In this document: one piece after another, positions 26,558-35,195 of the stretch
Layout of the letters: the number at the start of each line of letters is the position of its first letter
How positions within the stretch are numbered: the first letter of the stretch is position 1
Assembly: GCA_028278545.1 (NCBI GenBank)
Contig: JANQED010000150.1
Location: 1-45,024 of the forward strand
Length of the DNA stretch: 45,024 nucleotides
Source of the DNA: Anaerolineales bacterium
GTDB taxonomy: Bacteria > Chloroflexota > Anaerolineae > Anaerolineales > UBA11858
Reading direction: 5' to 3'
The notes under the pieces: model-generated
The model's input: only the letters and a program-made list of their open reading frames with translations
Database searches by the model: none
Told to the model about the DNA's origin: nothing
Position numbers and translations under genes: made by a program

Positions 26558-27013
26558 TCACCACATCCCAAACGCGGGTACATCACCATTCTTGTATCGC
26601 TCGATTTGTTTTCTGCTGCCCGGAGAAATATCATCAGGCAGCGCATCCACATCGAAGAAATCCCAGCGTTCGATCTCGCCGTCCGAATGACCGTTGAGCG
26701 AAAAATCACGGGACAGAAAAACAACCACATGATCGCTCTTGCCACGTTCGAAATTAGTATAAACACCGAATAGGGATAAGTCTTGCAGGATAGCCCCAAC
26801 TTCCTCTGCGGCTTCACGGCGAACAGCATCTTCGACCGTCTCACCACGTTCGATTATCCCCCCGGGCAAAAACCACTGATCTTGATAGATATGTTTCACT
26901 AATAGTATGTTTTGGTCTCGAACCATCAAGATGCGGACGCCAAAAGAAAGCGGCTTCAATATAAGCCAAAGCGTCCGGGATATCATGTAAAAGTACTTTT
27001 TCAAAGACGACAT
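26558..27013 (-). CDS. NUDIX hydrolase
   Basis: The start is the ATG at 27013, one codon inside a possible TTG. The 151-residue enzyme carries a complete Nudix box, G-G-I-I-E-R-G-E-T-V-E-D-A-V followed by RREAAEEVGA (about 63-86), which binds the divalent metal and cleaves nucleoside diphosphates linked to another group. The N-terminus (YFYMISRTLWLIL) is hydrophobic, so translation could instead begin at the Met in YFYMIS. The substrate could be an oxidised nucleotide (MutT-like), which would suit its position just before recA, but this is only inference. A good promoter lies directly upstream. Confidence 0.88.
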   Translation of the reverse strand: MSSLKKYFYMISRTLWLILKPLSFGVRILMVRDQNILLVKHIYQDQWFLPGGIIERGETVEDAVRREAAEEVGAILQDLSLFGVYTNFERGKSDHVVVFLSRDFSLNGHSDGEIERWDFFDVDALPDDISPGSRKQIERYKNGDVPAFGMW

Positions 27014-27028
27014 CAACGAGTTACCCTA

Positions 27029-27056
27029 AGTTTAGCACGAATGTTCTAATTGTCAA
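27029..27056 (-). promoter_or_regulatory. Promoter of NUDIX-recA with a LexA-like half-conserved site
   Basis: Read on the minus strand: TTGACA (27056-27051), 16 nt, TAAACT (27034-27029) preceded by TG-C (27037-27035). The start point is near 27022, about 9 nt before the ATG. The -35 overlaps the end of the M23 gene. Between the boxes lies GAACATTCGTGC (27046-27035), one mismatch from the Gram-positive SOS core GAAC-N4-GTTC. Confidence 0.65.
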
Positions 27057-28227
27057 GAGACGGCGCGGGCCAGAAATCTGCCCCAGGCGCAGTGGGTTGA
27101 TCAAAGCGAAAGCCATCGCGGCCGTGAAAGGTCAAGAAACTCACCCGGCCCGGGTTGATCTCGATTTCAGTAGTATAGGACTTGCCAATATAGGAGGTCG
27201 AAACCTCGTACAACCCGGCTGGCAAATCACTGACCACCAGGTTTTCCTGATAATACGGGTCTTTGTTGACCGCCCCATCGGCATAGGTTCTGGCCTGCCA
27301 CACCTGACCAGTGTATATCGACGTGATGCGCACATCATGCTCTTGAAGGTCGCCACCGCCCGTGCGCAGCATGCGAGCTACCAACACGCCCCATCCCTGA
27401 GGAGGGACCAGCCATAATTCGGGATTCAAGGTGGAGAAGAAACCCAATCTGCCCCAGCGCACCTCCATATGTAAGTGCGGGCCGGTCACTTTCCCGGTAT
27501 CGCCCACCAAGCCCAACAAGTCTCCCGTTGAAACGTACTGCCCGCGCGGCACAAAAACTTCTTCCAAATGACCATAAACCGTATAAAGCCGCCGGTTTTG
27601 ATAACCAAAATCGTGCTGGATCATCACCGCCCGCCCGTAGGGATCGCTGCGGTCCCCCGGCACACCCCGATACAGCCCATATCCAGCCCAAATGACCTTG
27701 CCATCAGCCGCCGCCAGCACCGGTGTCCCCAGGGGCGCGGGGATATCCACGCCGGTGTGCACCACCCCCTCGAAGAAAACCCCGCCATACCGGTAATCGG
27801 CTGCCGGCCAGTTGACTTCGTCGGCAGCGATGGGGCGGGCGAAATAGAAATGGTCGTAGGGCGTCGGCGCCCAAGGGATTTCATATAAGGGTGGTCGCCA
27901 GGCCGAGACCGGAGCAGGCTCGGGATCAGGAAAATCCAGGATCAGCGGGTCCGGCGCGGGGGTGGGGATGGGAAAATCCGCCCTGGGGACAGAATCCACT
28001 TCAAGGGGGGCAACCACCTGCGTGGGAGATGCCGCGGCCGAGGGTTGGGTGGTGCCCGCTCCCTGGGCGATTTCCGCCTCCTGACCAATCCCACCTAGTT
28101 CAAAGGGCAGAACGCAGGCCCCCAGCACAAGCACCCATCCCAAAAGGATAAGCACCTGGGGTCGCCCAGCCACAGAACGGACGATCCCGTATGGTTGAGC
28201 AGTTAGAATCACCTTGAACAATGTCAT
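27046..28227 (-). CDS. M23-family (LytM) metallopeptidase lipoprotein
   Basis: The 393-residue protein has a signal ending in VLGAC (Cys38) and a Pro-rich linker (about 50-115). The LytM/M23 domain (about 150-270) carries Zn ligands His157 and Asp161 (HTGVD) and His253 (HLHME), with catalytic His220 (VYGHLEE) and His251. A C-terminal beta domain follows (about 285-370, LPAGLYEVSTSYIG). It should cut peptide cross-links in peptidoglycan, or act as a wall-bound activator. The ATG overlaps the stop of the beta-propeller gene (ATGA), so the two are translationally coupled. The recA-run promoter lies across its 3' end. Confidence 0.92.
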   Translation of the reverse strand: MTLFKVILTAQPYGIVRSVAGRPQVLILLGWVLVLGACVLPFELGGIGQEAEIAQGAGTTQPSAAASPTQVVAPLEVDSVPRADFPIPTPAPDPLILDFPDPEPAPVSAWRPPLYEIPWAPTPYDHFYFARPIAADEVNWPAADYRYGGVFFEGVVHTGVDIPAPLGTPVLAAADGKVIWAGYGLYRGVPGDRSDPYGRAVMIQHDFGYQNRRLYTVYGHLEEVFVPRGQYVSTGDLLGLVGDTGKVTGPHLHMEVRWGRLGFFSTLNPELWLVPPQGWGVLVARMLRTGGGDLQEHDVRITSIYTGQVWQARTYADGAVNKDPYYQENLVVSDLPAGLYEVSTSYIGKSYTTEIEINPGRVSFLTFHGRDGFRFDQPTAPGADFWPAPSLDN

Positions 28228-30218
28228 GGCGACGGTGTCGGGAAAAGGGTATCGGTTGACGTTGGAGAAGAGGTGATCTTCGGGCTGAGCGAGGGTGTCA
28301 GGCTGGGCTGACCTGTCAGCGTAACCGTTGGCGTTAGGGTGATCGTGGGGGTTTGCGTTACGGTGGGGGTATCCGTGGGGGTAAGCGTCGGAGTCGCCGT
28401 GGGGATGGGTGTAGGTGAAAGCAGCACCTCAGGTGGATACAATTCCATCATAGCGGTAATCCATTCCAAACCATCGGTGTTCACAAATTCATTGAAACGC
28501 GCCGCCGAAAGCACCGACCGCCAGGTCAACAGCGACGGCAGGCGCTGCCAGCCATAAGCCGCTGCCAGTTGAGTCATATCGACCCAATACCCCGGCAGAA
28601 CACCCTGCGCTAACTCACCGCCTTGCTCGTAAGGAATCGGCTCAGCCCGATAACGGGCATCGAAATCCCAGGGCAGGGCGCGCAGCGGGCGGCCTTTAGA
28701 ACCATCCTGAAAGCGCTCACGCAGGTAAATGCGCCAATATGTCTCCTGACCATAATCTTCGCGCACCACCGCCATCCAACCGGCATTGGTAGGCAGCGTG
28801 TTGAGCGCGAAGGCGCGCCCGGTATAGAGCCAATCTCCCTGTAAGCCCGGTGAAAGTGGGGAAGTCAGCGGCACGTAGGCATTTTCCAGGGTAGCCAGTG
28901 CGTCCCAACCAACCTGCTCGGACAGTTTGGCGCGCAAAGCCATAAAAGCCTCGTCCACGCGGTCGTGCAGTTGCGGGTAGGGAACCTCGACGTCCAGGAG
29001 ATCGACCAATCCCCAACGCCCCCCCGGCACCTCGGGGTCAAGGGTCATATTCGGGACCCATAGCGGGGTCGGAGAAGGGCTGATGACATCGGGCAGCACA
29101 TCATTTGCCGAGTAATTGACCCAGGCCAGCCCTTCAACCGCACCGGGCAAGGCTATGGGCGGCAGCCAGACCAGATTGGGCTCCCTTAGCGTGAAAGCGG
29201 TCAGGTAGCTCTGGTAGGGAGTCTCTAGCGTAGTATACAGAATATGTCCATCCCGACTCCAGACTGGACGGTCACCAACGCTAATCTCTTGAGGGGGGTG
29301 TTCCGGTGTAGTGCTGTCCCAACGATAGATCTTGTGCCAGCCATCTTCTATGACCGCGCCCCAGGCCAGGTAACGTCCATCCGGCGACCAGGTTGGGTGC
29401 GCAGCCCTGGCTTCGCCAATATTCTCAATGGGGACAATGCGATCTTCCCCGCTTTTATCCAGGTCCGCCAGCCAGACTCCCTCTCGTCCCCCCCTGGTGG
29501 AGATAAAGGCGATCTGCCGTCCGCCCGGCGACCAGGCCGGAGAGAAGTCAGCGGCCAGATCGCCCGTGAGCCGGACCGCTTCAGCGCCCAACTCGGCCTG
29601 CTGAATGTATATTTCGAGATTATTGTCGAAATACCGCTCATAGGCCAGCCACATGCCATCCGGCGACCAGGTGGGGGAGGCCTTGTACCCGGGGGCATCG
29701 GTCAGGTGTGCGATCGCCCCACTTTCCAAATCCCAGACATAGATCTGCCAATCGCCATCCCGGGTGGATGCAAAGGCCAAGCGATGCCCATCAGGGCTGA
29801 GCGCGGGGGTGATATCATGCCAGGGCCCATCGGTCAGCCGGGAAAGGGGAACTGTCTCCCCATCTCCTTCGGGAGCTATGGGATTGTAGGCGAAAAGATG
29901 TGTATCCAGCCCCTCTTGCATCGAGAGGATCAACAGCCCGGCTTCATCGGGCGGTATTGGCGTACGCGTGGGAGCTGGCGCATCCTGGGAGTGCTCTGCC
30001 ACCCTCGGAGAGGGCGTTGCTTCCATCCCACCTCTCCCGCCCGCCGAGAGGTCCAGTCGAGAAACCACTGTCGGCCAAGCCAACACCATCAGAATAACCA
30101 AATTGACGGTCAATAGCAGGATAAATGTGGCCGGGGAAAGGGTAATGCGACGAGGATTAGGTTCGTCGTTGGGTTCTCTCAGGTCGTTTTCCCCATCGGG
30201 GTCAATGGGCAGGATCAT
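28224..30218 (-). CDS. Membrane-anchored TolB/PD40-type beta-propeller with C-terminal Thr/Pro tail
   Basis: The 664-residue protein has a cytoplasmic N-terminus, one membrane segment (about 28-50) and at least four PD40/WD40-like blades (about 125-330; DITPALSPDGHRLAFAS, ASPTWSPDGMWLAYE, FSPAWSPGGRQIAFIS, AHPTWSPDGRYLAWG). A helical domain (about 400-595) follows, then a C-terminal tail almost wholly of Thr, Pro, Ser and Leu (about 600-664). PD40 propellers bind proteins or act as scaffolds outside the membrane. Its stop overlaps the M23 gene start, so it may scaffold that hydrolase. A Thr/Pro tail at the far C-terminus with nothing after it is odd, and could be a wall-embedding segment. Confidence 0.82.
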   Translation of the reverse strand: MILPIDPDGENDLREPNDEPNPRRITLSPATFILLLTVNLVILMVLAWPTVVSRLDLSAGGRGGMEATPSPRVAEHSQDAPAPTRTPIPPDEAGLLILSMQEGLDTHLFAYNPIAPEGDGETVPLSRLTDGPWHDITPALSPDGHRLAFASTRDGDWQIYVWDLESGAIAHLTDAPGYKASPTWSPDGMWLAYERYFDNNLEIYIQQAELGAEAVRLTGDLAADFSPAWSPGGRQIAFISTRGGREGVWLADLDKSGEDRIVPIENIGEARAAHPTWSPDGRYLAWGAVIEDGWHKIYRWDSTTPEHPPQEISVGDRPVWSRDGHILYTTLETPYQSYLTAFTLREPNLVWLPPIALPGAVEGLAWVNYSANDVLPDVISPSPTPLWVPNMTLDPEVPGGRWGLVDLLDVEVPYPQLHDRVDEAFMALRAKLSEQVGWDALATLENAYVPLTSPLSPGLQGDWLYTGRAFALNTLPTNAGWMAVVREDYGQETYWRIYLRERFQDGSKGRPLRALPWDFDARYRAEPIPYEQGGELAQGVLPGYWVDMTQLAAAYGWQRLPSLLTWRSVLSAARFNEFVNTDGLEWITAMMELYPPEVLLSPTPIPTATPTLTPTDTPTVTQTPTITLTPTVTLTGQPSLTPSLSPKITSSPTSTDTLFPTPSP

Positions 30219-30336
30219 GGCTTGATTTTAACACGGGATTGTATGTCAGCAGGGATAGCTTGATCGGCAGCAACCAAATCTGAACAATGGGACTTTCTCC
30301 TTCAGAGAATTTACCGATGCAATATTCGAACCCGAC

Positions 30337-31716
30337 TCAAAACTGTCGTAGCCACTTGGGTAAGTGAGTCTTCAGCCGCCCCTGAACGCGTTTTCCCCAC
30401 CCCAAGGGGAAGCCATCAATCGTAACCAACACCCAACCCTTCTCCCCAGGGGAGGCTAGTACTTCGCCACGCAGATAACTGTCTACCGAGGGGTCATCAA
30501 GCTTCAACGGCAAGGTGTGGTGGACATCCTCAGCCCTTAACCCCATCGCCAAGGCGTGAGATGGTTCGAAGCGTTTCTTCTTCATTGTGCCCAGCCACCA
30601 CCCCCAGTGGATCACTTTCAACCCGTGCAAATCGGGGCAATCACTGGGGATTTGGTAGAGATGTGAACCAAACAGGGCAAGGCGGTCTTCGAGAGGTCCC
30701 CAATTCAAAGTTTCGTCGCAAAACCCCTGGAAGTATTGCCCTGCTTCTGGGGGAAGGGTATGAGGAATTGGGCTCATCGATTTCCGATTCCCCGTATCTT
30801 CCTTCTTGAGCAGGGCGATGAAGTGTCCTTCGCCAGGGGCTTTGTGCGGCCACAGGCGGACAGTGCGCTGCAACACCTGAGAGCCCGTAGCACGCTCGCC
30901 CAGCCAATCAGGACGCCCAGAAGAGAATCCTGAAAACTGGGGAGAGGCGATTAACTCAAATTGGGGGTGGGAATCCAAAAAGCGGGCAATCGTCCCTTCA
31001 TCTTCTTCAGGGGCGAAGGTGCAGGTAGCATAAACCAGGACACCCCCCGGGCGGACCAACTTTGCCGCATCGAGGAGGATGGCATCTTGCCGTACGGCGC
31101 AGCTTTCCACCAGGCGCGGCGTCCACTCGGCGCGCGCCTCCGGGTCTTTGCGGAACATGCCCTCACCTGAGCAGGGCGCATCCACCACCACGCGATCGAA
31201 ATAAGCGCCGAAATGCTCCACCAGGCGCGGAGGGGTCTCGTTCAGCACCACTGTATTGCAAGCGCCCCAACGCTCCAGGTTCTTAGCTAGCACCTGCGCT
31301 CGCCGGGAATGGATATCGTTGGCTACCACCAGACCTCCGCCACCCATCAACGCGGCGATATGGGTCGTTTTCCCACCTGGGGCAGCAGCCAAATCCAGGA
31401 CGCGTTCAGCGGGGCGCGGGGACATTAACTCCGCCACAGCCATGGCCGAGGGGTCTTGCAAATAATACAATCCCGCGGCATGATAAGGGTGTTTGCCGGG
31501 GCGCGAGTTGGGGGGCACAACAAATCCCGCCGGGGCCCAGGGGATAGGGGTCAGTTGAAAGGGAGAAACCCTCTTAAATTCTTCGGGGGAAAGCTTCAGA
31601 GTATTGACGCGCAAACCCACGTCAGGGGGCTGATCGTAGCTGACAAGGAAGGCCGCGTATTCATCCCCGAGTTGGTCCTTCATGCGGGAGAGGAAGAGAG
31701 GGGGGAGATTGGGCAT
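30337..31716 (-). CDS. NOL1/NOP2/Sun-family rRNA m5C methyltransferase (RsmF-like)
   Basis: I choose the ATG at 31716 because the family-typical start LPPLFLSRMKDQLGDEYAAF follows at once; a longer TTG-initiated version would translate repeat DNA. The 459-residue enzyme has the SAM-binding motif DLAAAPGGKTTH (108-119), the catalytic pair Cys182 (DAPCSGEGMF) and Cys232 (YATCTFAPEED), and a C-terminal PUA/RsmF-type RNA-binding domain (about 320-459). This two-domain layout matches RsmF/YebU, which methylates 16S rRNA C1407, and not the NusB-fused RsmB. The exact site is uncertain. No ribosome binding site is present because the upstream DNA is a heptamer array. Confidence 0.9.
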   Translation of the reverse strand: MPNLPPLFLSRMKDQLGDEYAAFLVSYDQPPDVGLRVNTLKLSPEEFKRVSPFQLTPIPWAPAGFVVPPNSRPGKHPYHAAGLYYLQDPSAMAVAELMSPRPAERVLDLAAAPGGKTTHIAALMGGGGLVVANDIHSRRAQVLAKNLERWGACNTVVLNETPPRLVEHFGAYFDRVVVDAPCSGEGMFRKDPEARAEWTPRLVESCAVRQDAILLDAAKLVRPGGVLVYATCTFAPEEDEGTIARFLDSHPQFELIASPQFSGFSSGRPDWLGERATGSQVLQRTVRLWPHKAPGEGHFIALLKKEDTGNRKSMSPIPHTLPPEAGQYFQGFCDETLNWGPLEDRLALFGSHLYQIPSDCPDLHGLKVIHWGWWLGTMKKKRFEPSHALAMGLRAEDVHHTLPLKLDDPSVDSYLRGEVLASPGEKGWVLVTIDGFPLGWGKRVQGRLKTHLPKWLRQF

Positions 31717-31830
31717 TGGAGGTTGGAGATTGGATGTTGGAGGTTGGAGGTTAGAAGCTAGATATTTGAGATTAGATATTTCCAACTTCTAACCCCTAAC
31801 TTCTAGCCTCTAATCTCTAGTTGCTAATCT
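31700..31830. repeat. Head-to-head arrays of degenerate 7-bp repeats
   Basis: On the minus strand, from about 31818, heptamers of the form GARRTTA run (GAGATTA, GAGGCTA, GAAGTTA, GGGGTTA, GAAGTTG). About position 31775 they switch to the reverse complement type YAAYCTC (TAATCTC, TAGCTTC, TAACCTC, CAACCTC, CAACATC, CAATCTC, CAACCTC), continuing to about 31712. The two arms can pair imperfectly. The array covers the end of one gene and the start of the RsmF-like gene. Confidence 0.8.
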
Positions 31831-32209
31831 CAAAAGTAACCTGCGCTTCATCGACGATCATGCGCTGAGGAGGGAGCAGCGGTTCCTCCTCCGGCTGATC
31901 TTCGTCGATATCCTCAAGATAGAACAGCACCACAGTAGCCGTAAAGACGCCTTCGGAAACAGGCCCCCGCAAGTGCATATTGATCTCCATCCTGGGATCG
32001 ATGGTCTCGATGATGTTGGCAGTCGCCACTGGTTGGCCGGTGTGATCGGTGATCAAAACTTCACCGCTGGGACGCTTTTGGAAGGGCGTCACTTCTAGGA
32101 AAATTTTGACCCGACGGCCATCTGGCCAGGGATCAGCCTTAAATTCACGGATGCGCACCTCCTCGGGAGGCAGCGGGACATCATCAGGGTCTGCAAAGAA
32201 AATATCCAT
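31817..32209 (-). CDS. Small beta-rich protein of unknown function
   Basis: The reading frame is open for a further 159 bp upstream, but that part overlaps the SH3-domain gene in another frame. The ATG at 32209, 2 bp after that gene's stop and just behind AGGT, is the likely start (MDIFFADPDDVPLPPEEVRI). The 130-residue product has no signal peptide. It is rich in beta-strand-like stretches (RVKIFLEVTPFQK, GEVLITDHTG, EINMHLRG, VFTATVVLFYLE), ends with a very acidic segment (about 104-112) and then a final strand. It resembles a single beta-sandwich, but I cannot name a family. It is tightly coupled to the SH3 lipoprotein gene, so the two may work together. Confidence 0.72.
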   Translation of the reverse strand: MDIFFADPDDVPLPPEEVRIREFKADPWPDGRRVKIFLEVTPFQKRPSGEVLITDHTGQPVATANIIETIDPRMEINMHLRGPVSEGVFTATVVLFYLEDIDEDQPEEEPLLPPQRMIVDEAQVTFEISN

Positions 32210-32211
32210 AC

Positions 32212-33168
32212 CTAGATTTCCCAGTGGTATTGAACCAAGAATGCGATATATGGCTGACCTTGATGGTAAGCAATCCCCACTGCCCAGGTGCGCCAATCGA
32301 GCTCTTCTCCCGGAGCGGCAGCCCGGTACAAGGCAACATAGTTGATGTTCTGATACTCGTAGGGCCAAATGATGAACCCCGCCGAAGCGCCGCTGCCGTT
32401 CTCAAGGTCGTTGCAATGCCGGCTGAATTCCGCATTCAGCACATCATCCAACCAGGGGACGATTTCATCGCTAAATGAGCCCTGAATGGGAAAGCCGCTG
32501 CCATCCTGGATACCCCAATCATAAGCCTTGGGATCAGCAAAGATGTTGGCAACCTGATCTGGGCCCCTGAAGTTCACTTCCGGGTTCCACCAGCTCACGC
32601 GAATGGATAAACCATGCGCCGGACTGACGAATTGACCCAGCGCGCCTCCATCACGAGCCTGGAGCGCGGCGACGAATTCATCCAGGAGCACGGCGACTAA
32701 GGGGTCTCCGCAAAAGTCATCATGATCAACGACCTCGGTCAGGAAATGCGCATTCACCCAACCCGCCGTCCCTGAAAGGGTATCAACTTCCACCCACACC
32801 GAGTTGCCAATTTTTTGGCGATCCCCCGTCATGCTGATGCCTGTGGCATGAGGGGCTAAGGTATCAGTAATCTCATGATCCATTCCTGGGCCAGAGCGCA
32901 CATTGAGCACATCCTCCTCGGAGACAAGGATGACCCCATATTCAGGTGCCCTCTCCGAGGTAGCCGGTGGCTCCCTGGTCGGGGGCGGGGCAGGTGCTGT
33001 CTGCTCATCAGCCGGAGGGGAAGTTGGCGGGAACTCAGCCATTCCCGGGGACGAATCGGTGGTAATCGGAGGGGCTTCGGTCTCGATAGGTTCTCCCGTG
33101 ACCAGGCTGCAAGCCAGCATAGCTGCCAACATCGCCAGTAGAACGAAGAAGAATCTCGGTTTCGTCAT
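32212..33168 (-). CDS. Lipoprotein with bacterial SH3 (SH3b) domain
   Basis: The signal peptide ends in MLAC (Cys20), followed by a Pro/Thr/Glu-rich spacer (about 24-75). A bacterial SH3 domain (about 78-145, DVLNVRSGPGMDHEITDTLAPH ... WVEVDTLSGTAGWVNAHFL) probably binds peptidoglycan or protein. The C-terminal half (about 150-318) is an unrecognised domain with several conserved-looking Trp and Tyr residues. Length is 318 residues. AGAGGT 6 nt upstream supports the start. It lies 9 bp after the ParB/SbnI-like gene and 2 bp before a small beta-rich protein gene, so all three should form one transcript. Confidence 0.85.
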   Translation of the reverse strand: MTKPRFFFVLLAMLAAMLACSLVTGEPIETEAPPITTDSSPGMAEFPPTSPPADEQTAPAPPPTREPPATSERAPEYGVILVSEEDVLNVRSGPGMDHEITDTLAPHATGISMTGDRQKIGNSVWVEVDTLSGTAGWVNAHFLTEVVDHDDFCGDPLVAVLLDEFVAALQARDGGALGQFVSPAHGLSIRVSWWNPEVNFRGPDQVANIFADPKAYDWGIQDGSGFPIQGSFSDEIVPWLDDVLNAEFSRHCNDLENGSGASAGFIIWPYEYQNINYVALYRAAAPGEELDWRTWAVGIAYHQGQPYIAFLVQYHWEI

Positions 33169-33177
33169 CAGCTACCT

Positions 33178-34020
33178 CTACTCATCAAACAGATAAGTGG
33201 CTTCGGCATAATAACGCACCCGCTTCTCAGATAAGCGCTCTTGTATCCAGCCCTGTAATTCGGCGTTCATCTCTGGCAAGGGTTTCTGAGTAGCCAATTT
33301 TTCGAGGGGATAATTGAGATGCAAGGCCCGCGGTGATATGGTGAGGCGTGTGCTGCCCGGCGGCATAAAATGCCCCTGCCCGACAACATGCAAAACCTGA
33401 TCGATGCGGAAAGGGGGCAGTATTAGCAACCCGCTGAACTGGGGATACAGTTTACAAAGTGCTTCCACACATTTCAACTGAGTACGATCCATCCGCGCCC
33501 GCTCCTTGTAGCTATCGACGATGGCGTTCAAGATTTCGATATGATGTGAGAACATCAGCCTGGGAGTGCGCAGGTTATAAGCATCTCCATCTGGGCCGCA
33601 AAGCACCGCCAGGGAATGGATATCCATCAAAGTTCTGGAAGCATTTTCGCAATCAGTGGGCTGCAAGACCAAATTGGGGAGGTCCATAAACACATGCAGC
33701 AACTCATCCGGCGATATCCCCCAAATGACGTGATTCCACGAGGAGAGGCTCAGGCCAGGATCATCCGAATCCACAACTTGCGCGAGGATATTAGACACAT
33801 TCAGGCTTTGGATCGCTGTCGTTCGATTGGCGCCATCCAACACCACATACCGGTCAGAGCCATCCTGCAACGGCACTACAACCGGAGGGTTTCTCAACAC
33901 GCCGCTGCTCTGAATGCTTTCTGCAATCGGAGGGGTGCGTTGAGCGTCATGGTGTTCGTGCAACACCAATTTATCAACAGGCAAGATCGCCAACCGGGGC
34001 AAATCACGAAGTTCCGTCAA
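33178..34020 (-). CDS. ParB/sulfiredoxin-fold protein, SbnI/SerK-like
   Basis: The start is uncertain. A TTG at 34020 has GAGGA 5-6 nt upstream, and another in-frame TTG at 34035 has no such site, so I prefer 34020 (280 residues). The N-terminal part has the ParB-N/Srx fold with LHEHHDAQR, SGVLRNPPVVV and VVLDGANRTTA. This is the pattern of SbnI and archaeal SerK free-serine kinases, where the Glu of the LHE motif is catalytic, and not of chromosome-partitioning ParB: no HTH follows. The C-terminal two-thirds (about 85-280) is alpha/beta and resembles no family I know. It lies in front of surface-protein genes, so a metabolic kinase role is plausible but unproven. Confidence 0.75.
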   Translation of the reverse strand: MTELRDLPRLAILPVDKLVLHEHHDAQRTPPIAESIQSSGVLRNPPVVVPLQDGSDRYVVLDGANRTTAIQSLNVSNILAQVVDSDDPGLSLSSWNHVIWGISPDELLHVFMDLPNLVLQPTDCENASRTLMDIHSLAVLCGPDGDAYNLRTPRLMFSHHIEILNAIVDSYKERARMDRTQLKCVEALCKLYPQFSGLLILPPFRIDQVLHVVGQGHFMPPGSTRLTISPRALHLNYPLEKLATQKPLPEMNAELQGWIQERLSEKRVRYYAEATYLFDE

Positions 34021-34110
34021 GCTTGTCCTCAGCAATATACAGGATAGGTCGTGGAGCAGGAATAAAGCATTAGCGTACCACGATTTTAGGCATGCGTCAA
34101 AAATTCGATA

Positions 34111-34145
34111 ACAAAAAACTCCCGCAAGATCGGCCTGCGGGAGTT
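34111..34145 (-). terminator. Intrinsic terminator for the degV cluster
   Basis: AACTCCCGCA (34117-34126) and TGCGGGAGTT (34136-34145) form a perfect 10-bp stem with a 9-nt loop. Read on the minus strand it ends in a run of T (34118-34113). It is 31 bp after the stop of the degV gene. Confidence 0.88.
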
Positions 34146-34175
34146 CACTTCAAACACTTTGAATGGGGTGTTTTT

Positions 34176-35027
34176 TTAGTGCGTAACCATGTAGGCCAGC
34201 CCGACTGTACCAGGACCGGCATGGGTGCCCACCACCGGGCTGACTTCGGAGAAAATCGACTCGTCCACGTTGCCCAGGCGCTGCTCTGCTTCGCTTAACA
34301 ATACCCGTGCGTCTTCCAAAGCGGAAGCGTGGAGGGTCGCCAATTTCACGGATGTGCTCCCGGCAGTGCGCTCTTCAAGCAATTCAAGCAGCCTGGCATG
34401 GGCTTTCTTCTTCGTGCGCACCCTTTCGATGGCTTCTACGCGGCCTTCCAAAACCGTCAGGATAGGCTTCAATTGCAAAGCAGTCCCCAAGAAGCGGGAG
34501 GCGCCCCCAATGCGGCCGCCACGATGCAAGAACTCTAAGGTGTCTACGGCGAATACCACGCCGGCACGATCTCTGGCACTTTCGGCGATGGCCTTGCATT
34601 CTTCCAGGGAAGCCCCTTTCTGAGCTGCGCGGGCGGCTTCCAAGGCGCAGAAGCCCAATGACATGGCAACGCTCTCTGAATTGACAAAGTCGATATTCGC
34701 ATCGGGGAAAAACTCAACCGCCTGAGTATAGGAATTGATCGTCCCGGACAGCTTATCTGAGATCAAGACGGCCAGAATATCTTTGCCCTCCCCAACCAGC
34801 CGCTCAAATATCTCTTTGAAATCCGCCACGGTAGCTTGAGAGGTTGTCGGCATAATATCAGCCGTCTTCAAGCGTTCGTAGAACTCGGCAGGTTGGATGT
34901 CAACGCCATCGAGCAGAGTCTCCTCTCCCCAGATCAGTACCTGGGGAATAACCGTAATTTGACATTCTTCAACGATCTCGGGGGGAAGATAAGCCGTACT
35001 ATCGGTGACAATAGCGACTTTGGACAT
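34176..35027 (-). CDS. DegV family fatty-acid-binding protein (copy 1)
   Basis: The 283-residue DegV protein has an N-terminal domain starting MSKVAIVTDSTAYLPPEI, with TTSQATVADF in the middle and ISDKLSGTINSY lining the lipid site. The C-terminal domain has VDTLEFLHRGGRIGGASRF and ends VGTHAGPGTVGLAYM. DegV proteins bind fatty acids; the FakB members deliver them to the kinase FakA for phosphorylation. No FakA gene is in this window. AAAGGAG about 8 nt upstream supports the ATG. It is about 60 percent identical by eye to the second copy 1.1 kb upstream, with a zinc-ribbon gene between. It is the last gene before a terminator. Confidence 0.92.
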   Translation of the reverse strand: MSKVAIVTDSTAYLPPEIVEECQITVIPQVLIWGEETLLDGVDIQPAEFYERLKTADIMPTTSQATVADFKEIFERLVGEGKDILAVLISDKLSGTINSYTQAVEFFPDANIDFVNSESVAMSLGFCALEAARAAQKGASLEECKAIAESARDRAGVVFAVDTLEFLHRGGRIGGASRFLGTALQLKPILTVLEGRVEAIERVRTKKKAHARLLELLEERTAGSTSVKLATLHASALEDARVLLSEAEQRLGNVDESIFSEVSPVVGTHAGPGTVGLAYMVTH

Positions 35028-35195
35028 GATGCCTCTCCTTTGAAATGAATGAAATCGATAATATTGAAAATAAACTCTCGATTAACTTACAACCCCTTTC
35101 ATTTATCAAAGTTACGAGACAAGAAGATTCCCCAAAAGAGCAAACCTGCGGAAATAGCGCGGGCTGGGGGAGAGTGCCCCAACGATGTTTTCACC

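Noticed and set aside
29244..30116. A 290-residue frame antisense to the beta-propeller.
   Set aside because: Gly/Pro/Arg-rich shadow frame with no motifs; the minus strand has repeated PD40 blades.
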